The notes beneath the pieces were generated by a model, which had not been told where the DNA came from, did no database searches, and was given only the letters and a program-made list of their open reading frames with translations. Source: Catellatospora sp. TT07R-123 (GTDB taxonomy: Bacteria > Actinomycetota > Actinomycetes > Mycobacteriales > Micromonosporaceae). From it: 64,000 nt of DNA. Location of the stretch: positions 3,596,001 to 3,660,000 of the forward strand of contig NZ_BNEM01000002.1 of assembly GCF_018327705.1 (NCBI RefSeq), in the 5' to 3' direction. Below, piece by piece: positions 1-7,700 of the stretch (positions within the stretch are counted from its first letter, which is position 1; each line of letters opens with the position of its first letter). Both the position numbers and the translations under genes were made by a program.

Positions 1-514
1 GCCGGGTCATGCCGTAGGCGGGGCCGTCGGAGGCCGGGCTGCCGTCGGGGCGGGCCAGGTAGAACTCCAGCTCGAACGCCATCCGCAGGGTGGTCCCGGC
101 GTCGGCGGCGCGGGCGGCCATGCGCCGGGCGAACAGGCGCTGGTCCGCCGGGTACGGCAGACCGTCCTGGGTCCACCGGTCGACCGGCGCCCACGCCCAG
201 CCGGGCTGGGCGGCGAGCACGGTGAGCCGGTCGAGGTCGGGGTGCAGCCGCAGGTCGCCGACGGGTCCGCCGACGAGCCGCCCGGCGGTGATGGTGTCGT
301 CGACGCAGAACACGTCGTGCACGGTGGACATGCCGACGCCCCACGCGGCCGCCCCGGGCAGCTGCCCCGCTGGCACGGCCTTGACCCTGGTCACGCCCGC
401 GTTGTCGACCCAGGTCAGGGCGACGCCGTGCACGCCCGCGGCGGTGAGTTTGGCGGCGGCGTCGCGGCCCGCGGCGGCCAGGGCGGTCCGGTCGAGCACC
501 GGCTCGGCGGTCAC
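1..514 (-). CDS. Glutamine synthetase-like protein, N-terminal part (cut by window edge)
   Basis: About 171 N-terminal residues of a glutamine synthetase-family enzyme are visible; the rest lies beyond the left edge. Near residue 30 there is a WVDNAGVTRVKAVP stretch typical of the GS beta-grasp domain, and near the edge the catalytic-domain entry AFELEFYL with acidic metal-ligand residues. The GTG start overlaps the stop of the upstream membrane-protein gene by 4 bp (GTGA), so the two are probably co-translated. The N-terminus looks more like the GlnA3/GlnA4-type or gamma-glutamylpolyamine synthetase-like subfamilies than housekeeping GlnA1, but the subfamily cannot be settled from this fragment. 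Substrate unknown. Confidence 0.8.
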   Translation of the reverse strand, partial: MTAEPVLDRTALAAAGRDAAAKLTAAGVHGVALTWVDNAGVTRVKAVPAGQLPGAAAWGVGMSTVHDVFCVDDTITAGRLVGGPVGDLRLHPDLDRLTVLAAQPGWAWAPVDRWTQDGLPYPADQRLFARRMAARAADAGTTLRMAFELEFYLARPDGSPASDGPAYGMTR

Positions 515-1272
515 CGGCTGCTCCCGGCAGGTACGGCCGGGGCCGCCTCACGGGCCGCCTGGGCGGGCGCGGCGACGGCGGCGGGGCGCTGGTGCTGCTG
601 GAGGTAGAGCGCGACGGCGTACACGAACAGGGCCGCGCCGGTCATCTCCAGCAGCTCCTCGAACGAGGCCGACAGGACGTACCGCATGCTGGCCCAGCCG
701 GGGGTGAAGCCGATGTTCTCGCGGCCGGAGAACGCGCCGACGACCTCCATGCCCGCCGCGCCGAACAGGAACAGCGCGGCCCCCACGACGACGAGCACCC
801 GCACCCGTCCCGGCAGCGCGAGCAGGAACCGCGTGTATGACACCCCGAGCGCCAGCACCAGCGGCGCCGCGAGCACCAGCCACGACAGGTACGACGCCTG
901 GCCCAGGTGCACCACGGCGACGGTGGCGCCGATCTCGTGGACCTGCGCGTACTCGTCGATCGACAGCAGGGCGAAGACGACGCCCAGGATGCGCCAGTGC
1001 CGGGCGAAGCGGGCGCCCGCGGCCCTGGCGTTGTTCGCGACCTGCCACAGCAGCACGGCGGCCAGCAGCAGCACCCCGGAGGAGTACCAGGTCGGCAGGT
1101 TGTCCTCCTTGTCGACGTAGAAGAACTTGACCAGCCGCCCGAAGTACGGGAACGGGTCGTACACGCCGAGGCCGTGGTAGACGAGGCAGAAGCCGAGACT
1201 GAGCGCGTGCAGGGCGGCGATGCAGCACAGCAGGACGCGCAGCAGGCGACCGGCGGGAATGTCGAGCTTCAC
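511..1272 (-). CDS. Multi-pass membrane protein of unknown function
   Basis: 253 residues with about six hydrophobic segments and a soluble, alanine/proline-rich C-terminal tail. I do not recognise a named family. Conserved-looking polar residues sit in or beside membrane segments: a DKEDNLPTWYSS loop, SIDEYAQVHE (acidic pair plus His) and SASFEELLEMTG. This acidic/His pattern could bind a metal or protons, which is inference. The GTG at 1272 was chosen because hydrophobic coding begins right after it; the open frame continues upstream but is then opposite the next gene. It overlaps the glutamine synthetase-like gene by 4 bp, suggesting an operon. Confidence 0.75.
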   Translation of the reverse strand: MKLDIPAGRLLRVLLCCIAALHALSLGFCLVYHGLGVYDPFPYFGRLVKFFYVDKEDNLPTWYSSGVLLLAAVLLWQVANNARAAGARFARHWRILGVVFALLSIDEYAQVHEIGATVAVVHLGQASYLSWLVLAAPLVLALGVSYTRFLLALPGRVRVLVVVGAALFLFGAAGMEVVGAFSGRENIGFTPGWASMRYVLSASFEELLEMTGAALFVYAVALYLQQHQRPAAVAAPAQAAREAAPAVPAGSSR

Positions 1273-1374
1273 CAGGTTTACAACGATGCGTCCGGCCGAT
1301 GTGACACGAGCCTGGCGGGGGTGGGCGCGCGACGGCCACGACGTCGTCGGGTTTCCCGGCCGCCGCCGCTGTGC

Positions 1375-1380
1375 CATAGT
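1375..1380 (+). promoter_or_regulatory. -10-like hexamer, leaderless start
   Basis: CATAGT ends 7 nt before the GTG at 1388 and no Shine-Dalgarno sequence lies between. This places a predicted transcription start at or next to the start codon. Confidence 0.4.
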
Positions 1381-1387
1381 CACCGCT

Positions 1388-1921
1388 GTGTCCGATCCGA
1401 TCGCACGGCTGGCCGCGCTCACCGCCGCCGCGGTGGCGCTGGCGGCCCTGACCGTGGCCGTGCTGGCGTACCGGCGGTCCGGGGCGCGGCCCACCGCCCG
1501 GCTGTACCACATGAACAACTTCGGGCCCGGTGACGCCAAGGAGTTCCTGATCGCCACCACGGTCACCAACGGCGCGCTCGGCGCGGTGCAGGTGGTGACC
1601 TGCGAGTTCGAGGTGCGGGGCGTGCGGGGCCGGCACATGGTCGGCGGGCAGGGCCGGCGCGGGCCGGAGCTGCCGTTCCGGCTGGAAGGCCACCAGAGCG
1701 CCACCTGGACGGTCCCGGCCGCCGACGTGGCCGAGCTGCTGCGGGTGTACGACAAGAACCCCGCCCGCATCCGCGCCGTGCTCGCCCTGGGCAGCGGCGG
1801 CACGGTCAAGGGCGGCTGGTTCCGGTTCGACCTGGACAAGTGGGCCACCGGGGTGGTCGTGCCCGCGCCGCGCGGCGGCGGGAGCAAGCAGGCGGCGGCG
1901 CCCGCCAAGGCGAAGGGCTGA
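1388..1921 (+). CDS. Hypothetical membrane-anchored protein
   Basis: 177 residues. One hydrophobic segment at about residues 8-27 is followed by a soluble domain of beta-strand character with no motif I recognise, ending in a Lys/Ala-rich tail. The GTG start was chosen because the hydrophobic anchor begins there and a -10-like hexamer sits 7 nt upstream; no ribosome site is present. It is followed after 3 nt by the YfbM-like gene, so the two probably share a transcript. The anchor-plus-outside-domain layout suggests a surface or membrane-associated role, which is inference. Confidence 0.65.
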   Translation: MSDPIARLAALTAAAVALAALTVAVLAYRRSGARPTARLYHMNNFGPGDAKEFLIATTVTNGALGAVQVVTCEFEVRGVRGRHMVGGQGRRGPELPFRLEGHQSATWTVPAADVAELLRVYDKNPARIRAVLALGSGGTVKGGWFRFDLDKWATGVVVPAPRGGGSKQAAAPAKAKG

Positions 1922-1924
1922 GCC

Positions 1925-2428
1925 ATGACCGGTGTGGACATGTACTGGCACCGCGTGCCCGCGACCGCGCTGAAGGCGGCGCCGCGCGAGCTGTGGGAGT
2001 CCGTGCCGACCTTCGGTGACGACGCCTACCCGGTGGCGGTGGCCGAGGGTGTGGTGCTGGCCGTGGCCGAGGACTACCTGCTGCTGGAGGTGCTGTTCGC
2101 GGGCAGCACCGGGATGGCCGCCGACCCGGCCGGGCTGATCGTGTCGGGCGGCGACTGGCGGCCGATCGGCGCCGGTGCCGATGACGAGGTCGGGGTGCTG
2201 ACCGCGCAGCAGGTCGAGGCGGTCTCGGTGTACCTGGCCGACGCGGAGCCCAGTGAGTGGATCGCGCAGCGGTCGCTGGAGCTGGCCGCGGTGCTGCGGC
2301 AGTACTCGCCGCACCCGTGGTCGGACCAGCGCGCGAGCCACCTGGCCCAGGACGCGGTCGAGCTGGTCGACTTCTACCACCGCGCGGCCGAGGCGGGCGA
2401 GGCCGTCGTGAAGATCCTGGTGGCCTAG
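1925..2428 (+). CDS. YfbM/DUF1877-like small protein
   Basis: 167 residues. The opening GVDMYWHRVPA and the closing YHRAAEAGEAVVKIL helix-strand resemble the DUF1877 (E. coli YfbM) fold family, whose members begin with a similar strand and end with a tyrosine-containing helix followed by a hydrophobic strand. The function of that family is unknown. It starts 3 nt after the preceding gene's stop, and its own stop codon overlaps the stop of the convergent HD-domain gene, so the two genes share 4 bp tail to tail. Family assignment is moderate. Confidence 0.6.
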   Translation: MTGVDMYWHRVPATALKAAPRELWESVPTFGDDAYPVAVAEGVVLAVAEDYLLLEVLFAGSTGMAADPAGLIVSGGDWRPIGAGADDEVGVLTAQQVEAVSVYLADAEPSEWIAQRSLELAAVLRQYSPHPWSDQRASHLAQDAVELVDFYHRAAEAGEAVVKILVA

Positions 2429-2997
2429 CGGGGGTACGACCCCTGCCAGGCCAGCCGCTCGTCCGCTCCGGCGGCGAGCCGTTCCAGCAGCGTGTCCAGC
2501 AGCAGGAACGCCTCCCAGCGGTCCGTTCCGGCCGCCGTGATCCGATCGGCGAGCAGCTGTTCGAGGTCGGCGACCCGCTTGCCCTTCCACACCTTGTCGG
2601 CGACGGTGACCAGCAGGTCCTCGGTGGTGCTGCCCCGGTCCCAGTGCGCGTGCCCGGCGGCGAAGCGGGCCAGTTCGGGGCTGATCCCGTGCGCCCGCAG
2701 CAGCCGCGCCCCGGCCTGCTCGTGCGCGTGTCCGGGTCCGGCCAGCTCGGCGGGGTGCTCGGCCTTGCCGATGTCGTGCGTGGCGGCGCCGAACAGCACG
2801 GCGTCGCGGTCGTACGCCAGCCCGGGGCAGGCGGCGGTCAGGGCCGCGGTGAGCCGCGAGGCGACGTCGTGGACCAGGCGCAGGTGGGCGGCCAGGCGCG
2901 GCGGGGCGTCGAGGGTGCGCAGCAGGTCGGCGGCGGGGCCGGGCAGCGGCAGCGGAGGCGGGTCGGTCAGGGCGCGTTCGAGCAGGGGCGAGGGCAC
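2425..2997 (-). CDS. HD-domain metal-dependent phosphohydrolase
   Basis: 190 residues. HD-superfamily metal ligands are visible: His43, the HD doublet at 74-75 within THDIGK, and a later histidine cluster (GHAH near 115-118), with a final aspartate in VADKVWKGKR. Many HD proteins hydrolyse nucleotides or related phosphoesters; the substrate here is unknown. The GTG at 2997 was chosen because TACACT lies exactly 6 nt upstream (leaderless pattern) and the preceding frame lacks HD-family similarity. It is divergent from the CmtR-like gene across a 64 bp gap holding a dyad, and tail-overlaps the YfbM-like gene. Confidence 0.8.
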   Translation of the reverse strand: MPSPLLERALTDPPPLPLPGPAADLLRTLDAPPRLAAHLRLVHDVASRLTAALTAACPGLAYDRDAVLFGAATHDIGKAEHPAELAGPGHAHEQAGARLLRAHGISPELARFAAGHAHWDRGSTTEDLLVTVADKVWKGKRVADLEQLLADRITAAGTDRWEAFLLLDTLLERLAAGADERLAWQGSYPR

Positions 2998-3018
2998 CGT
3001 CCCAGTGTAAGTTGACTG

Positions 3019-3034
3019 TTCAGCCGATGCTGAA
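3019..3034. promoter_or_regulatory. Inverted repeat, candidate CmtR-like operator
   Basis: TTCAGCCGATGCTGAA has perfect 6 bp arms around a 4 nt centre. It lies between the divergent HD-domain and CmtR-like genes, 28 nt before the regulator's ATG and just upstream of the TAGAAT hexamer (3049-3054). The position suits an autoregulatory ArsR/SmtB operator. Assignment is inference. Confidence 0.5.
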
Positions 3035-3061
3035 GTCAGCTTCGACTGTAGAATCAGGGGC

Positions 3062-3388
3062 ATGCTCGATGCCGCCACCGACGTGGAGGTGCTGGCCCGG
3101 TTCGGCCACGCACTGTCCGACCCCACCCGCATCCGCCTGCTCCTGGCGCTGCGCGAAGGCCCGGCGTATCCGACCGACCTGGCCGACCGCCTCGGCGTGA
3201 CCCGCACCAACCTGTCCAACCACCTGGCCTGCCTGCGCGGCTGCGGCCTGGTGGTGGCCAGCCCGCAGGGCCGCCGCAGCCGCTACGAGCTGAGCGACGC
3301 CCGCCTGGCCCACGCCCTGGACGACCTGCTCGGGCTGGTGCTCGCCATCGACCCGGCGGTCTGCGCCAGCACCCCGGAGGTGGCCTGA
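3062..3388 (+). CDS. cmtR: ArsR/SmtB-family metal sensor, CmtR-like
   Basis: 108-residue winged-helix repressor. Residues 15-65 form the HTH with GHALSDPTRIRLLLAL and the recognition helix TRTNLSNHLACLRGCGLVV. Cys57 and Cys61 fall at the positions of the two metal-binding cysteines of M. tuberculosis CmtR, and Cys101 matches its C-terminal Cys102 within one residue; this three-cysteine set binds Cd(II)/Pb(II) in CmtR. It is followed after 1 nt by a cation exporter, the expected target. Start: TAGAAT ends 7 nt before the ATG, with a weak AGGGG as an alternative ribosome site. Metal specificity is inferred from the cysteines. Confidence 0.85.
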   Translation: MLDAATDVEVLARFGHALSDPTRIRLLLALREGPAYPTDLADRLGVTRTNLSNHLACLRGCGLVVASPQGRRSRYELSDARLAHALDDLLGLVLAIDPAVCASTPEVA

Positions 3389-3389
3389 C

Positions 3390-4376
3390 ATGGGCGCCGG
3401 ACACGACCACACCGGGCACGACCACTCCGGCCACGGCGGCCACGGGCACGGCGTCTCCGCCGACGCCGACCGGCGCTGGCTGAGCATCGCGCTCGCGCTG
3501 ATCCTCGGGTTCATGGGCGTCGAGGTCGTCGTCGGCCTGCTCGCCGACTCGCTGGCGCTGCTGTCCGACGCGGCCCACATGCTCACCGACGCCGCCGCGA
3601 TCGTGCTGGCCCTGGTGGCGATGCGCCTGGCGGCCCGCCCGCCGCGCGGCGGCTACACGTACGGGCTCAAGCGCGCCGAGATCCTGTCCGCGCAGGCCAA
3701 CGGGATCACCCTGCTGCTGCTGGCCGCCTGGCTGGCATACGAGGCGATCCAGCGGCTGATCCACCCGCCGGACGTGCGCGGCGGCGCGGTGCTGGTCACC
3801 GCGATCGCGGGCGTCGGCGTCAACCTCGTCGCCGCCTGGTGCCTGTCCAGGGCCAACCGGACCAGCCTCAACATCGAGGGCGCGTTCCAGCACATCCTCA
3901 ACGACCTGTTCGCCTTCATCGCCACCGCGATCGCGGGCCTCATCGTGCTGACCACCGGGTTCGACCGCGCCGACGGCATCGCCTCCCTGGTCGTGGTCGT
4001 GCTGATGGTCAAGGCGGGCGTGGAGCTGCTCGGCGCGTCCGGCCGCATCCTGCTGGAGGCGGCGCCCGCCGGGCTCAGCCCCGACGCCCTCGGTGCGGAA
4101 CTGGCCTGCGTGACCGGCGTCGTGGAGGTGCACGACCTGCACGTGTGGCAGGTGACCTCGGGTTACCCGGCCCTGTCCGCGCACATCCTGGTGCAGCCCG
4201 GCGGCGACTGCCACGCGGTGCGCCGCGACGTCGAGGCGCTGCTGCGCGGCGAGCACCACATCGCGCACACCACGCTCCAGGTCGACCACACCGACGAGCA
4301 CGACACCCCGGCCGCGATCGCGGCGGCCCACTGCGCCGACCCGCACGGTGCCGTGTACCGGCCGCCGCACGCATAA
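3390..4376 (+). CDS. Cation diffusion facilitator (Zn/Cd-type) exporter
   Basis: 328 residues. CDF transporters exchange cytoplasmic Zn2+, Cd2+ or similar ions for protons. The N-terminus is a His-rich tail (residues 5-20). Six membrane segments follow; metal-site motifs are D60 with HMLTD (63-67) in TM2 and HILND (168-172) in TM5, the two HxxxD motifs of the zinc branch. The C-terminal cytoplasmic domain (about 215-305) has the usual HDLHVW strand. Its start is 1 nt after the CmtR-like gene's stop, so the pair is an operon for metal resistance under the upstream dyad. Confidence 0.9.
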   Translation: MGAGHDHTGHDHSGHGGHGHGVSADADRRWLSIALALILGFMGVEVVVGLLADSLALLSDAAHMLTDAAAIVLALVAMRLAARPPRGGYTYGLKRAEILSAQANGITLLLLAAWLAYEAIQRLIHPPDVRGGAVLVTAIAGVGVNLVAAWCLSRANRTSLNIEGAFQHILNDLFAFIATAIAGLIVLTTGFDRADGIASLVVVVLMVKAGVELLGASGRILLEAAPAGLSPDALGAELACVTGVVEVHDLHVWQVTSGYPALSAHILVQPGGDCHAVRRDVEALLRGEHHIAHTTLQVDHTDEHDTPAAIAAAHCADPHGAVYRPPHA

Positions 4377-4377
4377 T
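4372..4377 (+). promoter_or_regulatory. -10-like hexamer, leaderless start
   Basis: CATAAT straddles the stop codon of the CDF gene and ends 7 nt before the phosphatase ATG at 4385. It may give the phosphatase its own leaderless transcript in addition to read-through. Confidence 0.4.
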
Positions 4378-4384
4378 CGGCGCC

Positions 4385-4885
4385 ATGCCGCACAGCGACC
4401 CGTACGTCGTGCACGACACCCCCGGCCGCGTCGGGATGATGCCCCGGCCCGCGCGCGACGTGACGCTGGCCGAGGACCTGCACCTGCTGCGCTCGGTGCA
4501 CGGCGTGGACGTGGTGGTGTGCGCGCTGCCCGACGACGAGCTGGAACTGCTGGGGCTGCTCGGCGAGGCCGACGCGGTGCGCCGGGCCGGGATGCGGTTC
4601 GAGCACTTCCCCGTCGGCGACCACGACGTCCCCGAGTTCGCGCCGTACCAGGCGCTCACCGCCCGGCTGGCCGCCGAGGTCACCGCCGGGGCATACGTGG
4701 TGGCGCACTGCTGGGCCGGGATCGGCCGGTCCGGACTCATCGCGGGCGGAGTGCTGATCCAGCTCGGCCTGTCGGCCCGGCAGGCGATGGACCGGCTGGT
4801 GGAGCGGCGGGGCTATCCGCCGGAGACGCCGTCGCAGTGCGACATGCTGGTCCGGCTGGCCGAGACGGTCGCTTCCGGCCGCTGA
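4385..4885 (+). CDS. Cysteine-based (dual-specificity-like) protein phosphatase
   Basis: 166 residues. The CX5R signature HCWAGIGRSG is at residues 108-117, with nucleophile Cys109 and Arg115. A likely general-acid aspartate (Asp79 or Asp81, GDHDVPE) lies about 30 residues upstream, as in compact dual-specificity phosphatases. Proteins of this type dephosphorylate phosphotyrosine/serine or small phosphoesters; the target is unknown. The gene begins 8 nt after the CDF stop, probably as a third gene of the metal unit, but CATAAT 7 nt upstream could serve as its own promoter. Any link to metal stress is only positional. Confidence 0.8.
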   Translation: MPHSDPYVVHDTPGRVGMMPRPARDVTLAEDLHLLRSVHGVDVVVCALPDDELELLGLLGEADAVRRAGMRFEHFPVGDHDVPEFAPYQALTARLAAEVTAGAYVVAHCWAGIGRSGLIAGGVLIQLGLSARQAMDRLVERRGYPPETPSQCDMLVRLAETVASGR

Positions 4886-5163
4886 CGGCGCCGTGCCGCC
4901 GATGCGCCGCCGGACGCCGTAAGAGCCGGTGCCGCAACCGATGCCGCGATAGGTGCACTGTGGAGTGCTTGCGCGACTGCGGATGACTTTCACTTTTTTA
5001 TGGATTTCGCTCACACATGGGCCTTTTGCGTTGCACAGTGATGTCTGGAGCAGCAGTGCACGGGATTTCCCCCGGTGAACCGCGTTCGCCGGTACGGCCG
5101 GACACCGCTGTTCGCGGTTCCGCCGGAGGCATGTCCGGCAGGACATACCCGTGAGGAGGAGCG
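4886..5163. other. Intergenic region upstream of the H1-like gene
   Basis: 278 bp without a gene. It contains an unusually AT-rich patch at about 4985-5040 with a run of six T at about 4992-4997, which stands out in this GC-rich sequence and probably marks promoter or UP-like DNA for the H1-like gene. No convincing -35/-10 pair or terminator hairpin was found. A strong AGGAGGAG ribosome site lies just before the ATG at 5164. Confidence 0.4.
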
Positions 5164-6153
5164 ATGGCCGTAGCCAAGGCCGCAGCGAAGAAGGCACCGG
5201 CGAAGAAGGCCGCTGCCGTGAAGTCGGTCGCCAAGAAGGCGCCGAGCGGGCCGGCCGCGGCGAAGACGACCGCGACCGCCAAGAAGACCTCGCCGGCGAA
5301 GAAGACGACGCCCATGAAGAAGGCGGCCGTCGCGAAGAAGACCACGCCCGCCAAGAAGGCGACCGCGAAGAAGACCACCGCGAAGAAGACCACTGCCAAG
5401 AAGACGACCGCCGCCAAGAAGACCACGGCGGCCAGGAAGACGACCGCGGCGGCCAGGAAGACGACCGCGGCGGCCAGGAAGACCACCGCGAAGAAGGTCA
5501 CCGCGGCCGTGAAGAAGGCCGCACCGGCGAAGAAGGCGACGGCGAAGAAGGCCATGGCGACCAGGAGCACGACGGCCCGCAAGACCACGACGGCCCGTAC
5601 GGCCACGGCGAAGAAGACCACCGCCGCGAAGAAGACGACGCCCCTGAAGAAGGCGGCCGTCGCGAAGAAGACCACGCCCGCCAGGAAGGCCGCCGCCAAG
5701 AAGACCACGGCGGTGAAGAAGACGACCACCGCCAGGAAGACGGCACCGGCCAAGAAGACCGCGGTCCGCAAGACGACGGCGGCCAGGAAGACCACCGCCG
5801 CCCGGAAGACCACCACCACCGCCGCCAAGAAGACCACCGCCGCGAAGAAGACGACGGCCGCGCGCAAGACGACCTCGGCGGCGCGCAAGACCACCGCGGC
5901 CAAGCGGATCACCGCGGCGGTGAAGAAGACCGCGGCCAAGAAGGTCCCGGCCAGGAAGGCCACCGCGGCGCGCAAGACGACGCCGATGAAGAAGGCGGCC
6001 ACGGCGCGCAAGACCACGCCCGCCCGCAAGACGGCCATGGCGGCGAAGAAGACCGCGCCCGCCCGCAAGACGGCCGTACGCAAGACCGCGATGCGGTCCG
6101 CGGTCACCAAGTCGACAGCCCGCCGAGCGCCTGCTCGCAAGGCGATGCGCTGA
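5164..6153 (+). CDS. Histone H1-like lysine/alanine-repeat DNA-binding protein
   Basis: 329 residues composed almost wholly of Lys, Ala and Thr with some Arg, in degenerate units of the form AKKTTA / ARKTTA repeated over the whole length. This resembles the basic tails of eukaryotic linker histones, mycobacterial HupB and Streptomyces H1-like proteins. It is expected to bind and compact DNA non-specifically. Unlike HupB there is no folded HU domain; the whole protein is tail. Both DNA strands are open over the repeat, which is a composition artefact. Translation starts at ATG after a strong AGGAGGAG. The RNB ribonuclease follows 56 nt later. Confidence 0.8.
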   Translation: MAVAKAAAKKAPAKKAAAVKSVAKKAPSGPAAAKTTATAKKTSPAKKTTPMKKAAVAKKTTPAKKATAKKTTAKKTTAKKTTAAKKTTAARKTTAAARKTTAAARKTTAKKVTAAVKKAAPAKKATAKKAMATRSTTARKTTTARTATAKKTTAAKKTTPLKKAAVAKKTTPARKAAAKKTTAVKKTTTARKTAPAKKTAVRKTTAARKTTAARKTTTTAAKKTTAAKKTTAARKTTSAARKTTAAKRITAAVKKTAAKKVPARKATAARKTTPMKKAATARKTTPARKTAMAAKKTAPARKTAVRKTAMRSAVTKSTARRAPARKAMR

Positions 6154-6209
6154 TCCGGGTGGCCAGCAGGCCGGTGCCGCCGGAGGTCCGCTGCTGGTAA
6201 GAAGGACCA

Positions 6210-7616
6210 ATGGCACACCGCCGCCTGGTCGCCCAGGCCATCGACTTCACTCCCCTGCGCCGTGAGCTGGACCTGCCTGACGGGTTCCCGCCCGCGGCGC
6301 AGGCGCAGGCCGAGCAGGCCGCCCGCGAGGTGAAGCTGCCGCAGGCCGACCGCACCGACATCCCGTTCGTCACGGTCGACCCCGCCTCGTCGCGCGACCT
6401 GGACCAGGCGCTGTGCCTGCTGCGCCGCGACGGCGGCGGCTACCGGGTGCACTACGCCATCGCCGACGTCGCCGCGTACGTCGTGCCCGGCAGCGCGCTG
6501 GAGGCCGAGACCTGGAAGCGCGGGCAGACGGTGTACCTGCCCGACGGCAAGGTGCCGCTGCACCCGACGGTGCTGTCCGAGGGCGCGGTGAGCCTGCTGC
6601 CCGATGTGGAGCGGGCCGCGGTGGTGTGGACGATCGACGTCAGCGCCGACGGCGACACCGAGTCCGTCGAGGTGGGGCGGGCCCGGGTGCGCAGCCGCGC
6701 CAAGCTCGCCTACGACGGGGTGCAGTCCGATGCCGACAGCGGCAAGCTGGCCGAGCCGATCGCGCTGCTGCCCGAACTGGGCAAGCTGCTGATCGCACGC
6801 GCCCTGGAGCGCGGCGCCATCAACCTGCCCATGCCGGAGCAGGAGATCGAGCCCGACGGCAAGAGCTGGCGGCTGAGCCTGCGCGCCCCGCTGGCCAGCG
6901 AGGAGTGGAACGCGCAGATCTCGCTGCTGACCGGCCGGGCCGCCGCCGAGATCATGTTGAAGGGCCGGATCGGCCTGCTGCGCACCATGCCCGCCCCGGA
7001 CCCGCACGCCGTGGCCCGGCTGCGCCTGGCCGGGCAGGGCCTGGGCATCGGCTGGCCCGACGGCCTGACCGTGGGCCAGGTCATCGCGAGCCTCGACTGC
7101 GCCGACCCGAAGGCCGCCGCGTTCATCGACGAGGCCGCCGAGCTGCTGCGGGGCGCCGGGTACACGCCGTTCGCGGGCGAGCTGCCCGCCGAGCCCGCGC
7201 ACTCCGCGGTGGCCTCGCCGTATGCGCACGTCACGGCCCCGCTGCGGCGGCTGGCCGACCGGTATGCCACCGAGGTGTGCCTGGCCCTGCACGAGGGCCG
7301 GGACGTGCCCGCCTGGGCCGCCGAGGCGCTGCCCCGCCTGCCCGAGATCATGACCGGGACCGGCAGTGTCGCCTCGGCCGCCGAGCGCGGCGCGATCGAC
7401 CTGGTCGAGGCCGTGGTGCTCGCCGACCGGATCGGCGAGACGTTCCCCGCTGCCGTGCTGGACACCAACCACGGCAAGCCCGGCGGCACCGTCGCCCTGG
7501 ACGACCCCGCCGTACGCGCCCGCTGCGACGGCCAGCTGACGGCCGGGGACCGCGTCACCGTGCGGCTCACCACCGCCGACCCCGCCAAGCGCCTGGTCCG
7601 CTTCGCCCTCGCCTGA
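6210..7616 (+). CDS. RNB-domain exoribonuclease (RNase II/R family)
   Basis: 468 residues. The RNB catalytic domain starts near residue 50: DIPFVTVDPASSRDLDQAL carries the clustered acidic metal ligands (Asp57, Asp63, Asp65), followed by HYAIADVAAYV and the KGRIGLLR and YAHVTAPLRRLADRYA motifs. Enzymes of this family degrade RNA 3' to 5'. The protein is shorter than RNase II/R and lacks obvious N-terminal cold-shock and C-terminal S1 domains, a form common in actinobacteria. AAGGA lies at the ribosome site before ATG 6210. The gene ends at a bidirectional terminator. Confidence 0.88.
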   Translation: MAHRRLVAQAIDFTPLRRELDLPDGFPPAAQAQAEQAAREVKLPQADRTDIPFVTVDPASSRDLDQALCLLRRDGGGYRVHYAIADVAAYVVPGSALEAETWKRGQTVYLPDGKVPLHPTVLSEGAVSLLPDVERAAVVWTIDVSADGDTESVEVGRARVRSRAKLAYDGVQSDADSGKLAEPIALLPELGKLLIARALERGAINLPMPEQEIEPDGKSWRLSLRAPLASEEWNAQISLLTGRAAAEIMLKGRIGLLRTMPAPDPHAVARLRLAGQGLGIGWPDGLTVGQVIASLDCADPKAAAFIDEAAELLRGAGYTPFAGELPAEPAHSAVASPYAHVTAPLRRLADRYATEVCLALHEGRDVPAWAAEALPRLPEIMTGTGSVASAAERGAIDLVEAVVLADRIGETFPAAVLDTNHGKPGGTVALDDPAVRARCDGQLTAGDRVTVRLTTADPAKRLVRFALA

Positions 7617-7623
7617 GCGTGAG

Positions 7624-7667
7624 AAAGGGCACCTTCCACATCGGATCCCGATGAGAAGGTGCCCTTT
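7624..7667. terminator. Bidirectional intrinsic terminator
   Basis: A 13 bp perfect outer stem (7624-7636 with 7655-7667) encloses a second 6 bp stem (CATCGG 7639-7644 with CCGATG 7648-7653). On the plus strand the 3' arm runs into T5. It sits between the convergent RNB and RNase H/phosphatase genes. The AAGGGCACCTT core recurs at 34920. Confidence 0.85.
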
Positions 7668-7700
7668 TTGTCTGCACAGCGCAGGGGTGCGCGGGTGGGG

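Noticed and set aside
548..2590. A 680-residue minus-strand frame over the first genes
   Set aside because: It overlaps several better supported genes on both strands and is Arg/Gly/Pro-rich with no motif.
5164..6153. Non-coding tandem repeat or CRISPR array in the KTTA region
   Set aside because: The repeat is in frame, has a strong ribosome site and encodes a uniform basic protein; there are no spacers.
4998..7472. An 824-residue open frame opposite the H1-like and RNB genes
   Set aside because: It is low-complexity (Phe/Val/Ala runs), has no family match and lies antisense to two clear genes; the Lys-rich repeat leaves both strands open.
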